Assembly (NCBI RefSeq): GCF_946479755.1
Contig: NZ_CAMLHC010000044.1
Coordinates: forward strand, 1 to 52,273
Reading direction: 5' to 3'
Origin: an uncultured Chitinophaga sp.
Lineage (GTDB): Bacteria > Bacteroidota > Bacteroidia > Chitinophagales > Chitinophagaceae
Length of the DNA: 52,273 nucleotides
Part shown: positions 1-7,255 of the stretch, piece after piece
Numbering within the stretch: the stretch's first letter is position 1
Layout of the letters: the number at the start of each line of letters is the position of its first letter
The notes under the pieces: model-generated
Told to the model about the DNA's origin: nothing
Seen by the model: only the letters and a program-made list of their open reading frames with translations
Databases searched by the model: none
Program-made: the position numbers and the translations under genes

Positions 1-52
1 CGGGGCGGTTTTGTTGACCCCGCTTTAATAAAATTTTTTTTTTTTTTTTTTT
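1..52 (+). terminator. Terminator-like hairpin and 19-T tract at the window edge
   Basis: CGGGG at 1-5 can pair with CCCCG at 18-22, and an uninterrupted run of 19 T follows at 34-52. This could terminate a rightward gene lying outside the window. The left arm may extend beyond the edge, and the 11-base gap before the T run is longer than usual, so the call is tentative. Confidence 0.35.
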
Positions 53-155
53 ATGAACAAAAATTCCTGCAGCGCGGCGGTTCCAAATTTGACATATGTC
101 AAATGGCGACCGCCTGCAGAAAACAGTTGTTTCCGGTAACTAAGCGGGCGCCTGG

Positions 156-728
156 TTATCCTTTCGCGCGGATGCGGCTCAGTGTTTCGAGGGTGATGCC
201 CAGGTAAGAGGCGATGTGGCTCAACTGCACGTTGCGTACGATCTCCGGGTAACGGTCCACCAGTTGGTCGTACCGCTCTTTCGCCGTGGCAAACTGCAGG
301 CTGGCCAGCCTTTCTTCCAGCCAGATGGCGTATGCCTCCATGCTCAGCGTCCATACTTTTTCGAATACGGGGAAGCGTTCCCGCAGCCGGGCCATTTTCT
401 CCACCGATACCACTTCGATGAGACTGTCTTCCAGCACTTCGAACGACTCCGGGCTGGGCGTTTGGCGGGTGGCGCTTTCCAGTGACAGTACCACGTCATT
501 CGTGAAACAGAAAGAGGTGGTGATCTCCCGGCCGTCTTTCAGGTAAAAACCCCTGACAGCGCCGGATAGTAGTATGTAGGTATGCCGGCAGACCTGTCCC
601 TGCTCCAGCAGCAGGTCGCCTTTTTTAAAGCGTTTTTCCTGCGCCGCCTCATAGTAGGCGTCCCGCAGTGTCTCCTCCTGGAAAGCGGCCGTCAGTAAGT
701 CTTCGATAAGGGCTTCCTGGTATTTCAT
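156..728 (-). CDS. Crp/Fnr family transcriptional regulator
   Basis: A 190-residue one-component regulator. An N-terminal cyclic-nucleotide-binding-like beta-roll covers about residues 30-115, including the KKGDLLLEQGQVCRHTYILLSGAVRGF segment split by family-typical glycines. A long helix follows, and a C-terminal helix-turn-helix ends in LGITLETLSRIRAKG. This short form is common in Bacteroidota, where the ligand is usually unknown. The gene diverges from the exported-protein operon starting at 878, and the 150-base region between them holds a 19-base palindrome (763-781) that could be its operator. Regulation of that operon is an inference from position. The family call is secure; effector and targets are unknown. 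Confidence 0.9.
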   Translation of the reverse strand: MKYQEALIEDLLTAAFQEETLRDAYYEAAQEKRFKKGDLLLEQGQVCRHTYILLSGAVRGFYLKDGREITTSFCFTNDVVLSLESATRQTPSPESFEVLEDSLIEVVSVEKMARLRERFPVFEKVWTLSMEAYAIWLEERLASLQFATAKERYDQLVDRYPEIVRNVQLSHIASYLGITLETLSRIRAKG

Positions 729-762
729 GGCGGCAAGGTACGGAATTCCGTTCCTGTAAATG

Positions 763-781
763 CGGTATCAGCATGATACCG
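763..781. promoter_or_regulatory. Palindromic candidate operator between divergent genes
   Basis: CGGTATCA and TGATACCG (8-base perfect arms) flank the triplet GCA. The palindrome lies between the Crp/Fnr start codon (728) and the -7-like box at 833. Its place in a regulator's divergent promoter region makes an operator plausible; no binding evidence exists. Confidence 0.4.
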
Positions 782-832
782 GAAATTTCAGCGCGATCTC
801 CCGTTTTTCATCTTCGCTTCATCTTGCCCCGC

Positions 833-840
833 TACTTTTG
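833..840 (+). promoter_or_regulatory. Bacteroidota-type -7 box for the 878-4776 operon
   Basis: TACTTTTG matches the TAnnTTTG -7 consensus 38 bases before the ATG at 878. No good TTTG -33 partner sits at the usual 19-21 base spacing, so the promoter may depend on an activator. Confidence 0.45.
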
Positions 841-877
841 ACATCATATCATTCAAACACCTGAAAAACCGTTTATT

Positions 878-1396
878 ATGAAATCTACAGTATTGTTTCT
901 CGCGGCATTCACTTTTTCCGGAGCAGTTTTTGCACAATCGGCTACCGTAAAGGCCAGCGGCAGTATGCAGACCAGGGTGCAACCCGGTCAGGCCCAAACA
1001 GCTGCTGGTGGTAGTGGCAGCGTCACCGTGTCCGGGCCGGCCGGCAGCAGCGCCGTGGCGGGCGCCAGCCAGTCCGCAGCAGAACAGGGCGCGCAGCCTG
1101 CCACAGCGGCAACCGCTACGCCCATACAGGTTACCGGCACACAGGCGGCAGCAGCCGGTACAAGTGTGATCGATGCACAGACAGCGGCACAGGCAGCGGC
1201 GCAGCAAACAGTGAAGACAGGCGCCGCGGCAGTACAGGCAGGCGTACAGGCAGCGACCCAACAAACACTGAAAGCCGGTACAGGCGTTATCAACGCAGCA
1301 TCCGGCATCAATGCGACCACCCGGCAGGCGGTAAAAGTGGCGCCGGTGCGTGTGAATACGAAGATCGCAGGTGGCGCCGGCCTGGGCATATTGTAA
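878..1396 (+). CDS. Exported Ala/Gln/Thr-rich low-complexity protein
   Basis: A 172-residue protein with a clear signal peptide (MKSTVLFLAAFTFSGAVFAQ, cleavage after about residue 19). The mature part is almost entirely Ala, Gln, Thr, Gly and Val, with no cysteine and little charge. From about residue 105 to 155 an imperfect repeat of roughly 20 residues recurs (AAAQQTVKTG, AATQQTLKAG, NATTRQAVKV), which could form amphipathic helices. No known family was recognised. It is the first gene of a unit with another exported protein, a barrel-like protein and a two-component system. A strong stem-loop just after its stop (1412-1446) could stabilise its message or reduce read-through. The function is unknown. 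Confidence 0.75.
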   Translation: MKSTVLFLAAFTFSGAVFAQSATVKASGSMQTRVQPGQAQTAAGGSGSVTVSGPAGSSAVAGASQSAAEQGAQPATAATATPIQVTGTQAAAAGTSVIDAQTAAQAAAQQTVKTGAAAVQAGVQAATQQTLKAGTGVINAASGINATTRQAVKVAPVRVNTKIAGGAGLGIL

Positions 1397-1411
1397 TTGT
1401 AAAAGAAAAAA

Positions 1412-1446
1412 CAGAATTTTGCCGGCAACATAACGGCAAAATTCTG
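1412..1446. terminator. Perfect 13-bp stem-loop between operon genes
   Basis: CAGAATTTTGCCG (1412-1424) pairs exactly with CGGCAAAATTCTG (1434-1446) around a 9-base loop. On the plus strand no T run follows, so it is more likely a processing, stability or attenuation element than a full terminator. On the minus strand it would be followed by a T-rich tract (A-rich at 1401-1411 on plus), so it could stop antisense transcription. Confidence 0.55.
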
Positions 1447-1462
1447 CCTCCGTTCCGTTCAT

Positions 1463-1786
1463 ATGGTAAGACTGTTCATATCGGCATCCCTGCTAATGTC
1501 TGTCATGGCATTGCTGCAGCCCCATAAAGGCTACGGATACGGGTATGTCAGTACAGCTAACCATATAGGCGTACCGGCAGACAGCGTTCCGCCGGCACGC
1601 ATGCCGGCAGACAAGCCTGTTGAAAAACCAGTAACACCATCGGTCATCCCGGAAGTAAAACTGCCGGAAATAAAGGAAGTGCCTAAATCAAGGCGCGGCA
1701 TCAAACCGATGGCCATTCCTTCTCCATTGCCTGTCCAACCAATCAGGATCATTAAACCAAAAATCATTGTCCGAAAGCTGATCTGA
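1463..1786 (+). CDS. Small exported proline-rich protein
   Basis: A 107-residue protein with a hydrophobic N-terminal signal (VRLFISASLLMSVMALL). The rest is basic and rich in Pro, Val, Lys and Ile, with stretches such as PADKPVEKPVTPSVIPEVKL and a C-terminal run of PIRIIKPK-type segments. It resembles an extended linker or periplasm-spanning peptide rather than an enzyme. It lies between the Ala/Gln-rich protein and the barrel-like protein, in the same direction and with short gaps. No family was recognised and no function is assigned. Confidence 0.65.
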   Translation: MVRLFISASLLMSVMALLQPHKGYGYGYVSTANHIGVPADSVPPARMPADKPVEKPVTPSVIPEVKLPEIKEVPKSRRGIKPMAIPSPLPVQPIRIIKPKIIVRKLI

Positions 1787-1809
1787 CGGGTAATAACATA
1801 GATAATAAT

Positions 1810-2790
1810 ATGAGATATGCACTAATACTGGCCCTGCTGACAGGGTTGTGCCATACCTCCGTGCAGGCGCAAACAGACACAGCGCAAACACAGACACGGA
1901 CAGGAACGGCACAGGCCACATCAGCAGGCGCCTCAACTGTCACACCTGCTGCCACACCTGCTGCCAGCACGGCGGAACAAACCGCCGCACAGCAACCGGC
2001 GCCCGCAGACTCGGCGGCGACGAAAAAAACAATCTTCACCCTCGGGGCACTGTATGCCAGCAATGCCAGCTATTACGGGCAAACAGCCGCCAGTGCCCTG
2101 CCTTACCTGGCGGCCAGCGGCGTGGTACAGTTTCCCTTCGGCCTGTACCTCAGCGGCACCGCCTACCGCCTGCTGCAGGATTCGGCCAATACCGTTTCCG
2201 CCACCAGCGCCACCGTAGGGTTCAACATCCCTATAGGGAAAAAGCTGACCGCCACCCTGGCCTACAGCCACACCTTCTACCCTGCTTCCTCCCAGTTCCT
2301 GCAGGCCGCCAATCCGGACAACGCCACAGCGGAACTGAAATATGCCTACTGGCTGACCAGCGGCATACAGGCGGACTACGCATTTGGTAAAGCGCAGGAC
2401 CTGTTTCTCACTTTTAATACCGGGAAACAGATCACCCTCGGCAGCATCGCTAAAAACAAAGACCTGATCACACTCACGCCCGCCGTGGACATCGTGGCCG
2501 GCACCCAACGCTTTTACCGGAGCTATGTGGAAGAAAAATACCTGCAGCTCAGCAAACTCGGATTGCCACTGCCACTTCTGCCGGGCATACCGGCGGGCCG
2601 GCAGACAGTGACAGAAGAAGCCTCCAGCTTCGACCTGCTGTCATACAATCTCAAAGTGCCGCTGGCCTACAACCGTGCACATTATATGGTAGAAGTGGAA
2701 TACCAGCTGTCCCTGCTGAGCGATAAAGCCCTCAGCGGTGCCGGCGAAACCCACTCTTTTTTGAATTGCAGCTTTTATTACCAGTTCTGA
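1810..2790 (+). CDS. Putative outer-membrane beta-barrel protein with Thr/Ala/Gln-rich N-terminus
   Basis: A 326-residue protein with a signal peptide (MRYALILALLTGLCHTSVQAQ). A low-complexity Thr/Ala/Gln segment of about 50 residues follows, compositionally like the protein at 878. From about residue 75 to the end, alternating hydrophobic and polar strands rich in Tyr and Leu appear, and the chain ends in FYYQF; a C-terminal aromatic residue is typical of outer-membrane barrels. No specific family was recognised. The response regulator begins one base after the stop, so the barrel and the two-component system are almost certainly co-transcribed. The sensor may monitor the state of this envelope protein; that is inference. 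Confidence 0.7.
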   Translation: MRYALILALLTGLCHTSVQAQTDTAQTQTRTGTAQATSAGASTVTPAATPAASTAEQTAAQQPAPADSAATKKTIFTLGALYASNASYYGQTAASALPYLAASGVVQFPFGLYLSGTAYRLLQDSANTVSATSATVGFNIPIGKKLTATLAYSHTFYPASSQFLQAANPDNATAELKYAYWLTSGIQADYAFGKAQDLFLTFNTGKQITLGSIAKNKDLITLTPAVDIVAGTQRFYRSYVEEKYLQLSKLGLPLPLLPGIPAGRQTVTEEASSFDLLSYNLKVPLAYNRAHYMVEVEYQLSLLSDKALSGAGETHSFLNCSFYYQF

Positions 2791-2791
2791 T

Positions 2792-3463
2792 ATGAAGGTG
2801 TTAATCATCGAAGACGAAAAATCCATGGCCGCCGAAATGGAGGCCTTCCTGAAAAAGGCCTACCGCTGCGACCTCGTAGTGTCTGCCCGCCAGGCGGTCG
2901 ACCGCCTGGAAGACAATACCTACGATTTCGTACTGCTGGACCTCGGGCTGCCGGACATGGACGGGATGCAGCTGTTGCAACAGGCCAGGAAACTGTGCCC
3001 GGAAGCAGCGTACATCATCCTCACCGCCCGCGGGCAGCTGGAAGACCGCATCAAAGGCCTCGACCTCGGGGCCGACGATTATCTGCCCAAACCGTTTTCC
3101 CTGCTGGAGCTGCAATCCCGGATGCAGGCCATCTCCCGCAGAAAATTCGGGCTGCAGGACTCGCTGCTGCCACTGGGCGATTTTAATGTGGACCTGCAAA
3201 AGAGAAACGTCTATTTCGAACAAACAGAAATAGCCCTCTCGCGCAAAGAATTCGACCTGCTGAGTTATATGCTGCTGCATAAAAACAGGCCGCTGTCCCG
3301 CATGCAGCTCAGTGAACACATCTGGGGCGACCTGGCAGATGATGAATACGACTCCAACTATATCGACGTACATATCAAAAATATCCGGAGAAAACTGTCT
3401 GCCCATGCGGCGGTGGACTGGCTGCAGACCATCCGCCACGTAGGCTATAAAATAAAGATCTGA
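2792..3463 (+). CDS. OmpR/PhoB-family response regulator
   Basis: A 223-residue regulator. The receiver domain (about 1-118) has the acidic pair at residues 7-8 (EDE), phospho-acceptor Asp50 in VLLDLGLPDMDG and the conserved Lys in LPKPF. The C-terminal winged helix (about 125-223) has LSRKEFDLL, the RxxLxxxIWG-like segment and the terminal VGYKI. It starts one base after the barrel gene's stop and is followed two bases later by the kinase. Its partner is surely that kinase. The operon's own promoter is a plausible target. Confidence 0.95.
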   Translation: MKVLIIEDEKSMAAEMEAFLKKAYRCDLVVSARQAVDRLEDNTYDFVLLDLGLPDMDGMQLLQQARKLCPEAAYIILTARGQLEDRIKGLDLGADDYLPKPFSLLELQSRMQAISRRKFGLQDSLLPLGDFNVDLQKRNVYFEQTEIALSRKEFDLLSYMLLHKNRPLSRMQLSEHIWGDLADDEYDSNYIDVHIKNIRRKLSAHAAVDWLQTIRHVGYKIKI

Positions 3464-3465
3464 GC

Positions 3466-4776
3466 GTGAAACTGTTTACCAAACTGACATTATTCATCAC
3501 CCTGTCAAAAATGGCGGTAGCATTGCTGTTTGTGCTGCTGCTGCCGGTATTGACAGAAGATATCGCGCATCAGTATAACGACTACTATCTCCGGGAACAA
3601 AAGAAAAAAGTACTGCAGGTGATACAACAGAATGGTATAGACGCCTACCTGCAGGGAGAAGAGACCTACGGCAGCTATACCATGCTGAAAGAAGAATACA
3701 TCTCGCTGGAACCCGCCGGCAAAACCAGGCAGCCGGACACGATGGCCACCCTGCAACGCGTGGTGGAAGGCGATACCCTCACCTACCGCGTACTAACGCA
3801 TATCCTGCAGGCAGACCATCGCGCCTTTCTGCTCGAAGTAGGTAAAAAAACAACCACCATCAGTCAATACAACCGCCCCCTGCAACGCATGGCCCTCTAT
3901 GTGCTCGGTGGCCTCATCGTCATTACCATCCTCATTGACCTGGTGTTTACGCGCCTGCTGCTGAAACCACTCGGCGTCATTATCCAGACAAGACTGCTCC
4001 ACAGGCGCTTCCCCTTCCGGGAACAAGCCCCTCCGGTGAAAACATCTACCACCGACTTTCAGTACCTCGATGATTCGCTCGTGGAACTGATGGATAAAAT
4101 CAACGACGCATTCGAAAAAGAACGGGAGTTCACCTCCAACGCATCGCACGAACTGATGACGCCCGTCAGCATACTGCAAACAAAAATGGAAAACCTGCTC
4201 GAAGAAAGGGAAACAGACGAAGCGCTGCAGCAGAAAATACAGGGTATGATGAAAACATTGAAGCGCCTGAAAAAAATCGTGCATTCCCTGCTGCTGATCT
4301 CCCGCATAGAAAACGACCAGTTTCCTAAAAATGATCAGCTCTCTCCTCTTCAGCTGGTCACCGACGTGATGGAGGAACTGTCCCACCGCCTGGAAGAAAA
4401 AAACCTCCGCTTCTCCGTGCAGTTGTCGCCGAAGACCATACTGCGCCACCTCAACCAGGACCTGATCTTCCAGCTGGTGTACAACCTGCTGCAGAACGCC
4501 ATCAAATACAACCGGGAAAACGGCAGCATTACCGTCACCGACGAAACCCTCCCTGACGCCTACCTCCTGGTGATCACCGATACCGGCGTCGGTATTTCGG
4601 CGCGGGAAGTAGATACCATCTTCCACCGCTTCCGGAAAATACAACGGGGCACCACAGAAGGCTACGGTCTGGGCCTGGCGATCGCCCATACCATCGCACA
4701 GTACCATCATATAGATATCAGCGTAACAACAGAAATAGACAGGGGAAGTACCTTCACGCTGCGGTTTCCGCTGTGA
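3466..4776 (+). CDS. Two-component sensor histidine kinase
   Basis: A 436-residue membrane kinase starting at GTG, two bases after the regulator's stop. Two transmembrane segments (about 10-30 and 138-160) enclose a periplasmic sensor region of about 105 residues with no recognised fold. Then come a HisKA domain with His228 in SNASHELMTPVSILQ and an HATPase domain with the N box (YNLLQNAIKYN), DTGVGIS and GYGLGLAIA. It would phosphorylate the regulator encoded just upstream. The signal is unknown, but linkage to three exported proteins suggests an envelope cue. Confidence 0.93.
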   Translation: MKLFTKLTLFITLSKMAVALLFVLLLPVLTEDIAHQYNDYYLREQKKKVLQVIQQNGIDAYLQGEETYGSYTMLKEEYISLEPAGKTRQPDTMATLQRVVEGDTLTYRVLTHILQADHRAFLLEVGKKTTTISQYNRPLQRMALYVLGGLIVITILIDLVFTRLLLKPLGVIIQTRLLHRRFPFREQAPPVKTSTTDFQYLDDSLVELMDKINDAFEKEREFTSNASHELMTPVSILQTKMENLLEERETDEALQQKIQGMMKTLKRLKKIVHSLLLISRIENDQFPKNDQLSPLQLVTDVMEELSHRLEEKNLRFSVQLSPKTILRHLNQDLIFQLVYNLLQNAIKYNRENGSITVTDETLPDAYLLVITDTGVGISAREVDTIFHRFRKIQRGTTEGYGLGLAIAHTIAQYHHIDISVTTEIDRGSTFTLRFPL

Positions 4777-4963
4777 CCGGCCATAAGTGGCTTCAATGCC
4801 GGCTCCTGCGGAAGCGAGTGCCTTTGGACCTTTTGCTGTGCACGCCTGCGCATGAGTGCTTCACCTCCCGCTATGAACACCTTCCTTAGTACAATACAAG
4901 TCAAGCCGCTGTTTATTCAGCAGTGCCGGTCACGCTTACATAAACCGCCGTCCGTAAATATAA

Positions 4964-4996
4964 TTTGGTTTGTAATACAAACTATATTTATATTTG
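4964..4996 (+). promoter_or_regulatory. Bacteroidota promoter upstream of the 5016 membrane protein
   Basis: TTTG (4964-4967) and TATATTTG (4989-4996) match the -33 and -7 elements with a 21-base spacer. The -7 box ends 19 bases before the ATG at 5016. A perfect 15-base palindrome fills part of the spacer, the position expected of a repressor site. Confidence 0.7.
4968..4982. promoter_or_regulatory. Palindromic operator, copy 1
   Basis: GTTTGTA-A-TACAAAC is a perfect inverted repeat between the -33 and -7 boxes of the promoter for the unit that encodes a winged-helix regulator. A near-identical palindrome occurs at 5980-5998, upstream of the next transcription unit. The pair suggests autoregulation by the regulator at 5599. 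Confidence 0.65.
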
Positions 4997-5015
4997 ATTC
5001 AAAGTTGAACATTGC

Positions 5016-5588
5016 ATGGAAACAACCGACAACAACCTGGAACCGCTGCAAGGGCTGAAAATCATCACGGAAGCTATTTCCCGGACCCGGGAAAACGCGC
5101 GGGAACACAGTTACCTGTTCCTGTTGTGGGGCTGGCTCATCGCAGCTGGCTGCATCCTGTTTTTCCTGTTACAGACATTTACTTCCTTTAAACTGTTTTT
5201 CCTCCCCTTCCCGGTATTGGTGGCCGCAGGCATTTTCCTGTCCTTCCGGCATTACCGGTCCGGCCCCAGGGCGGTGCAGACTTACCTCGGCTTTTACCTG
5301 AAAAACCTGTGGCTGGTGCTGGGCATCTGCTTCATCGTTTCCGTACTGATAAACGTACTGCAACACCAACAACCTTTTACCGGTAATATGTTGATTGGAG
5401 GCGCCGGCACACTGGTAACAGGACTGGTACTTCGCTTCAGGCCATTGATCACAGGCGGTATATTGTTTTTTATGTTGGCGGTGGCCAGTATCTTTGTGCC
5501 CGGCCAGTATGCCCCTTTGCTGCTGGGCGTAGCTGTACTCGGTGGCTATCTGGCGCCGGGATACCTGCTTAAAAAGTCAACAATATAA
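5016..5588 (+). CDS. Multi-pass membrane protein of unknown function
   Basis: A 190-residue protein. A soluble N-terminal stretch of about 30 residues (METTDNNLEPLQGLKIITEA) is followed by about six hydrophobic segments near residues 32-53, 58-75, 91-112, 120-138, 143-160 and 163-182. No catalytic motif was recognised. It is paired with a small winged-helix regulator starting ten bases after its stop; such membrane protein and regulator pairs are common in Bacteroidota. The promoter carries a palindrome in its spacer, so expression is probably repressed by the partner. Whether the membrane protein modulates the regulator is unknown. Confidence 0.75.
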   Translation: METTDNNLEPLQGLKIITEAISRTRENAREHSYLFLLWGWLIAAGCILFFLLQTFTSFKLFFLPFPVLVAAGIFLSFRHYRSGPRAVQTYLGFYLKNLWLVLGICFIVSVLINVLQHQQPFTGNMLIGGAGTLVTGLVLRFRPLITGGILFFMLAVASIFVPGQYAPLLLGVAVLGGYLAPGYLLKKSTI

Positions 5589-5598
5589 ACAGAAGCGG

Positions 5599-5883
5599 AT
5601 GTTCAATGATTTAGATCCTGTTTTAAATACACCCGTGAGGCTGGCGATCGTGTCTGTGTTGATCAAATTAAAACAGGCGGATTTTGCCTACCTGATGGAA
5701 GCCACCAGTACCACACAGGGTAACCTGAGCCATCAGATCAAAAAACTGAGTGAGGCAGCGTATATAGAAGTCATTAAAACCTATAAAGGCAACTATCCGC
5801 ATACCATCTGCAAACTGACCGCCAAAGGCCGCAAAGCCTTTGAGCAGTATGTAGAAGACATCAAAAAGTACCTGCACCTGTAA
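5599..5883 (+). CDS. Small winged-helix transcriptional regulator (HTH_34-like)
   Basis: A 94-residue one-domain DNA-binding protein beginning MFNDLDPVLNTPVRLAIVSV. A winged helix spans almost the whole chain: LKQADFAYLMEATSTTQGNL, the recognition region SHQIKKLSEAAYIEVIK, and a wing ending KLTAKGRKAFEQYVE. The ATG at 5599 was chosen over an in-frame upstream start inside the membrane protein because the family typically begins FxxLDPxLxxxxRLAI. It most likely binds the palindromes at 4968 and 5980. No separate ligand domain is present, so sensing may depend on the membrane partner or on dimer control. Confidence 0.88.
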   Translation: MFNDLDPVLNTPVRLAIVSVLIKLKQADFAYLMEATSTTQGNLSHQIKKLSEAAYIEVIKTYKGNYPHTICKLTAKGRKAFEQYVEDIKKYLHL

Positions 5884-5945
5884 AGGCCTTCCCGCCGCCT
5901 TCCGGTAAGGTGGCCGGCCCTGTACACTGCAGGAAAAACAATCGA

Positions 5946-5970
5946 CCGGTATTTACTACCGGCTTTTTTT
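5946..5970 (+). terminator. Intrinsic terminator after the winged-helix gene
   Basis: CCGGTA (5946-5951) pairs with TACCGG (5957-5962) around TTTAC, followed by C and seven T. It separates the regulator unit from the SDR unit. Confidence 0.75.
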
Positions 5971-5979
5971 AAACCATTT

Positions 5980-5998
5980 TAGTTTGCAATACAAACTA
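5980..5998. promoter_or_regulatory. Palindromic operator, copy 2
   Basis: TAGTTTGCAATACAAACTA has 9-base arms around a central A with one mismatched pair. It is almost identical to the palindrome at 4968-4982 and lies 18 bases before the SDR start at 6017. The -7 element here is weak, unlike at copy 1. Confidence 0.6.
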
Positions 5999-6016
5999 CA
6001 TTAATAAACAAATACC

Positions 6017-6763
6017 ATGCAGGGAAAAACGATATTAATCACCGGCGGCACCTCCGGATTGGGTGCTGCCGCCGCCCGGGCCTTCGCCGCCATGAAAGCC
6101 CGGGTAACCTTTTGCGGCCGCCGCCTCACGGAAGGACTACAGCTGGAAGCCAGCATCCGCGCCGCAGGCGGCGAAGCCACTTTCATCGCCGCCGACGTCA
6201 CCGACGAAACACAGGTACAGCACTTCGTGGAGGAAACATGCCGGCTGTACGGACCGCCGGACGCAGCTTTTAACAACGCCGGCGCCAACCTGTACAACGG
6301 TCCGCTACACGGCATGACCAGCCGGCAGTTCACCGACACCGTTGCAACCAACCTCACCGGTGTCTTCCATGCGCTCAAATACGAAATACCCGCCATGAAA
6401 GCCGGCGGCAGTATCATCAACACCGCCAGCACGGCGGGGGTAAAAGGAGTGGGTCAGGGCATCGCCGCATACGTGGCGGCCAAACACGGTGTCATCGGGC
6501 TCACCAAAGCAGCAGCGCTGGAACAGGCCCGCAACGGCATCCGCATCAATGCGCTCGTGGTCAGCGCCATACAAACGGAACAATGGCTCAACAGCGTCGC
6601 CGCCAAACCGGGGACCGTAGAGAAAATAGCCGCGGCCATGCCTACCGGCAGGATATCCACCGAGGAAGACATCATCCCGATGGTCCTCTTCCTCGCCTCC
6701 GAACAGTCAACATACATCACCGGCGCCGCCATCGCCGTAGACGGTGGCGTTACCGCCGGATAA
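6017..6763 (+). CDS. SDR family oxidoreductase
   Basis: A 248-residue short-chain dehydrogenase/reductase. The cofactor motif TGGTSGLGAA is near the N-terminus, NNAG is in AFNNAGANLYNG, and the catalytic Tyr and Lys are in YVAAKHG; the C-terminal IAVDGG is typical of classical SDRs. It would reduce or oxidise an unknown alcohol or ketone in the cytoplasm. It leads a three-gene unit with a membrane protein (19 bases downstream) and an esterase (13 bases further), which suggests a joint detoxification or small-molecule conversion role. The shared palindrome upstream suggests control by the regulator at 5599. Confidence 0.92.
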   Translation: MQGKTILITGGTSGLGAAAARAFAAMKARVTFCGRRLTEGLQLEASIRAAGGEATFIAADVTDETQVQHFVEETCRLYGPPDAAFNNAGANLYNGPLHGMTSRQFTDTVATNLTGVFHALKYEIPAMKAGGSIINTASTAGVKGVGQGIAAYVAAKHGVIGLTKAAALEQARNGIRINALVVSAIQTEQWLNSVAAKPGTVEKIAAAMPTGRISTEEDIIPMVLFLASEQSTYITGAAIAVDGGVTAG

Positions 6764-6781
6764 TTATCTAAAATCAATACT

Positions 6782-7243
6782 ATGCATCTCCTTTCACTGT
6801 GGACAGCCACCATCACCGCCGCCGTCGTCTTTCTCGCAGGTTCATGGGAACGTATCTTCCGCATGCCGCACTGGTTTGCCGATCCGCCATCCTCTTTCGC
6901 CCTTATCGCACCGCAGACCAAACAGTCAGCACGCTTTTGGATACCGCTGCAACTGCTGTTCCTCCTTTCTTTCATCACCGCGCTGATCACCAACTGGTCG
7001 CAGCCACAGGTAAGACCATACCTGCTGCTGGCGCTGGCCTCGTTCCTGCTGGTAACCATCCCCACGGCGACCTACTTCGTCAAAGAAATCATCGCCTTCT
7101 CCAAAATGACACCAGACACGGCCCGCACACCAGCGCTGCTGCGAAGAAGCAAAAAATGGATACAATGGACCACCTCCCGCAATGTGCTGCAGCTGATCTC
7201 GCTCCTGCTGCTGATCTGGGCGTTGTTCAACCGCTATCACTAA
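6782..7243 (+). CDS. Four-helix membrane protein of unknown function
   Basis: A 153-residue protein with about four hydrophobic segments (near residues 3-20, 55-75, 82-100 and 133-150). It resembles small DUF1772/anthrone-oxygenase-like membrane proteins in size, in the helix pattern and in the conserved polar W-x-R region (SKKWIQWTTSRNVLQ), but I cannot confirm that assignment. It is co-transcribed with the SDR and the esterase. Confidence 0.7.
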   Translation: MHLLSLWTATITAAVVFLAGSWERIFRMPHWFADPPSSFALIAPQTKQSARFWIPLQLLFLLSFITALITNWSQPQVRPYLLLALASFLLVTIPTATYFVKEIIAFSKMTPDTARTPALLRRSKKWIQWTTSRNVLQLISLLLLIWALFNRYH

Positions 7244-7244
7244 C

Positions 7245-7250
7245 AGGAGG
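7245..7250 (+). promoter_or_regulatory. Strong Shine-Dalgarno AGGAGG
   Basis: AGGAGG lies five bases before the ATG at 7256, overlapping the end of the previous gene's region. Full Shine-Dalgarno sequences are uncommon in Bacteroidota, so it stands out and supports this start. Confidence 0.6.
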
Positions 7251-7255
7251 TTATC

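Noticed and set aside
788..1462. Cysteine-rich minus-strand frame opposite the Ala/Gln-rich protein
   Set aside because: The cysteines and arginines come from reading GCA/GCG-rich codons on the wrong strand; the plus gene has a proper signal peptide and -7 box.
3793..4710. Minus-strand frame of 305 codons opposite the histidine kinase
   Set aside because: Antisense to the conserved HisKA and HATPase motifs; composition rich in Gln, His and Val without a domain.
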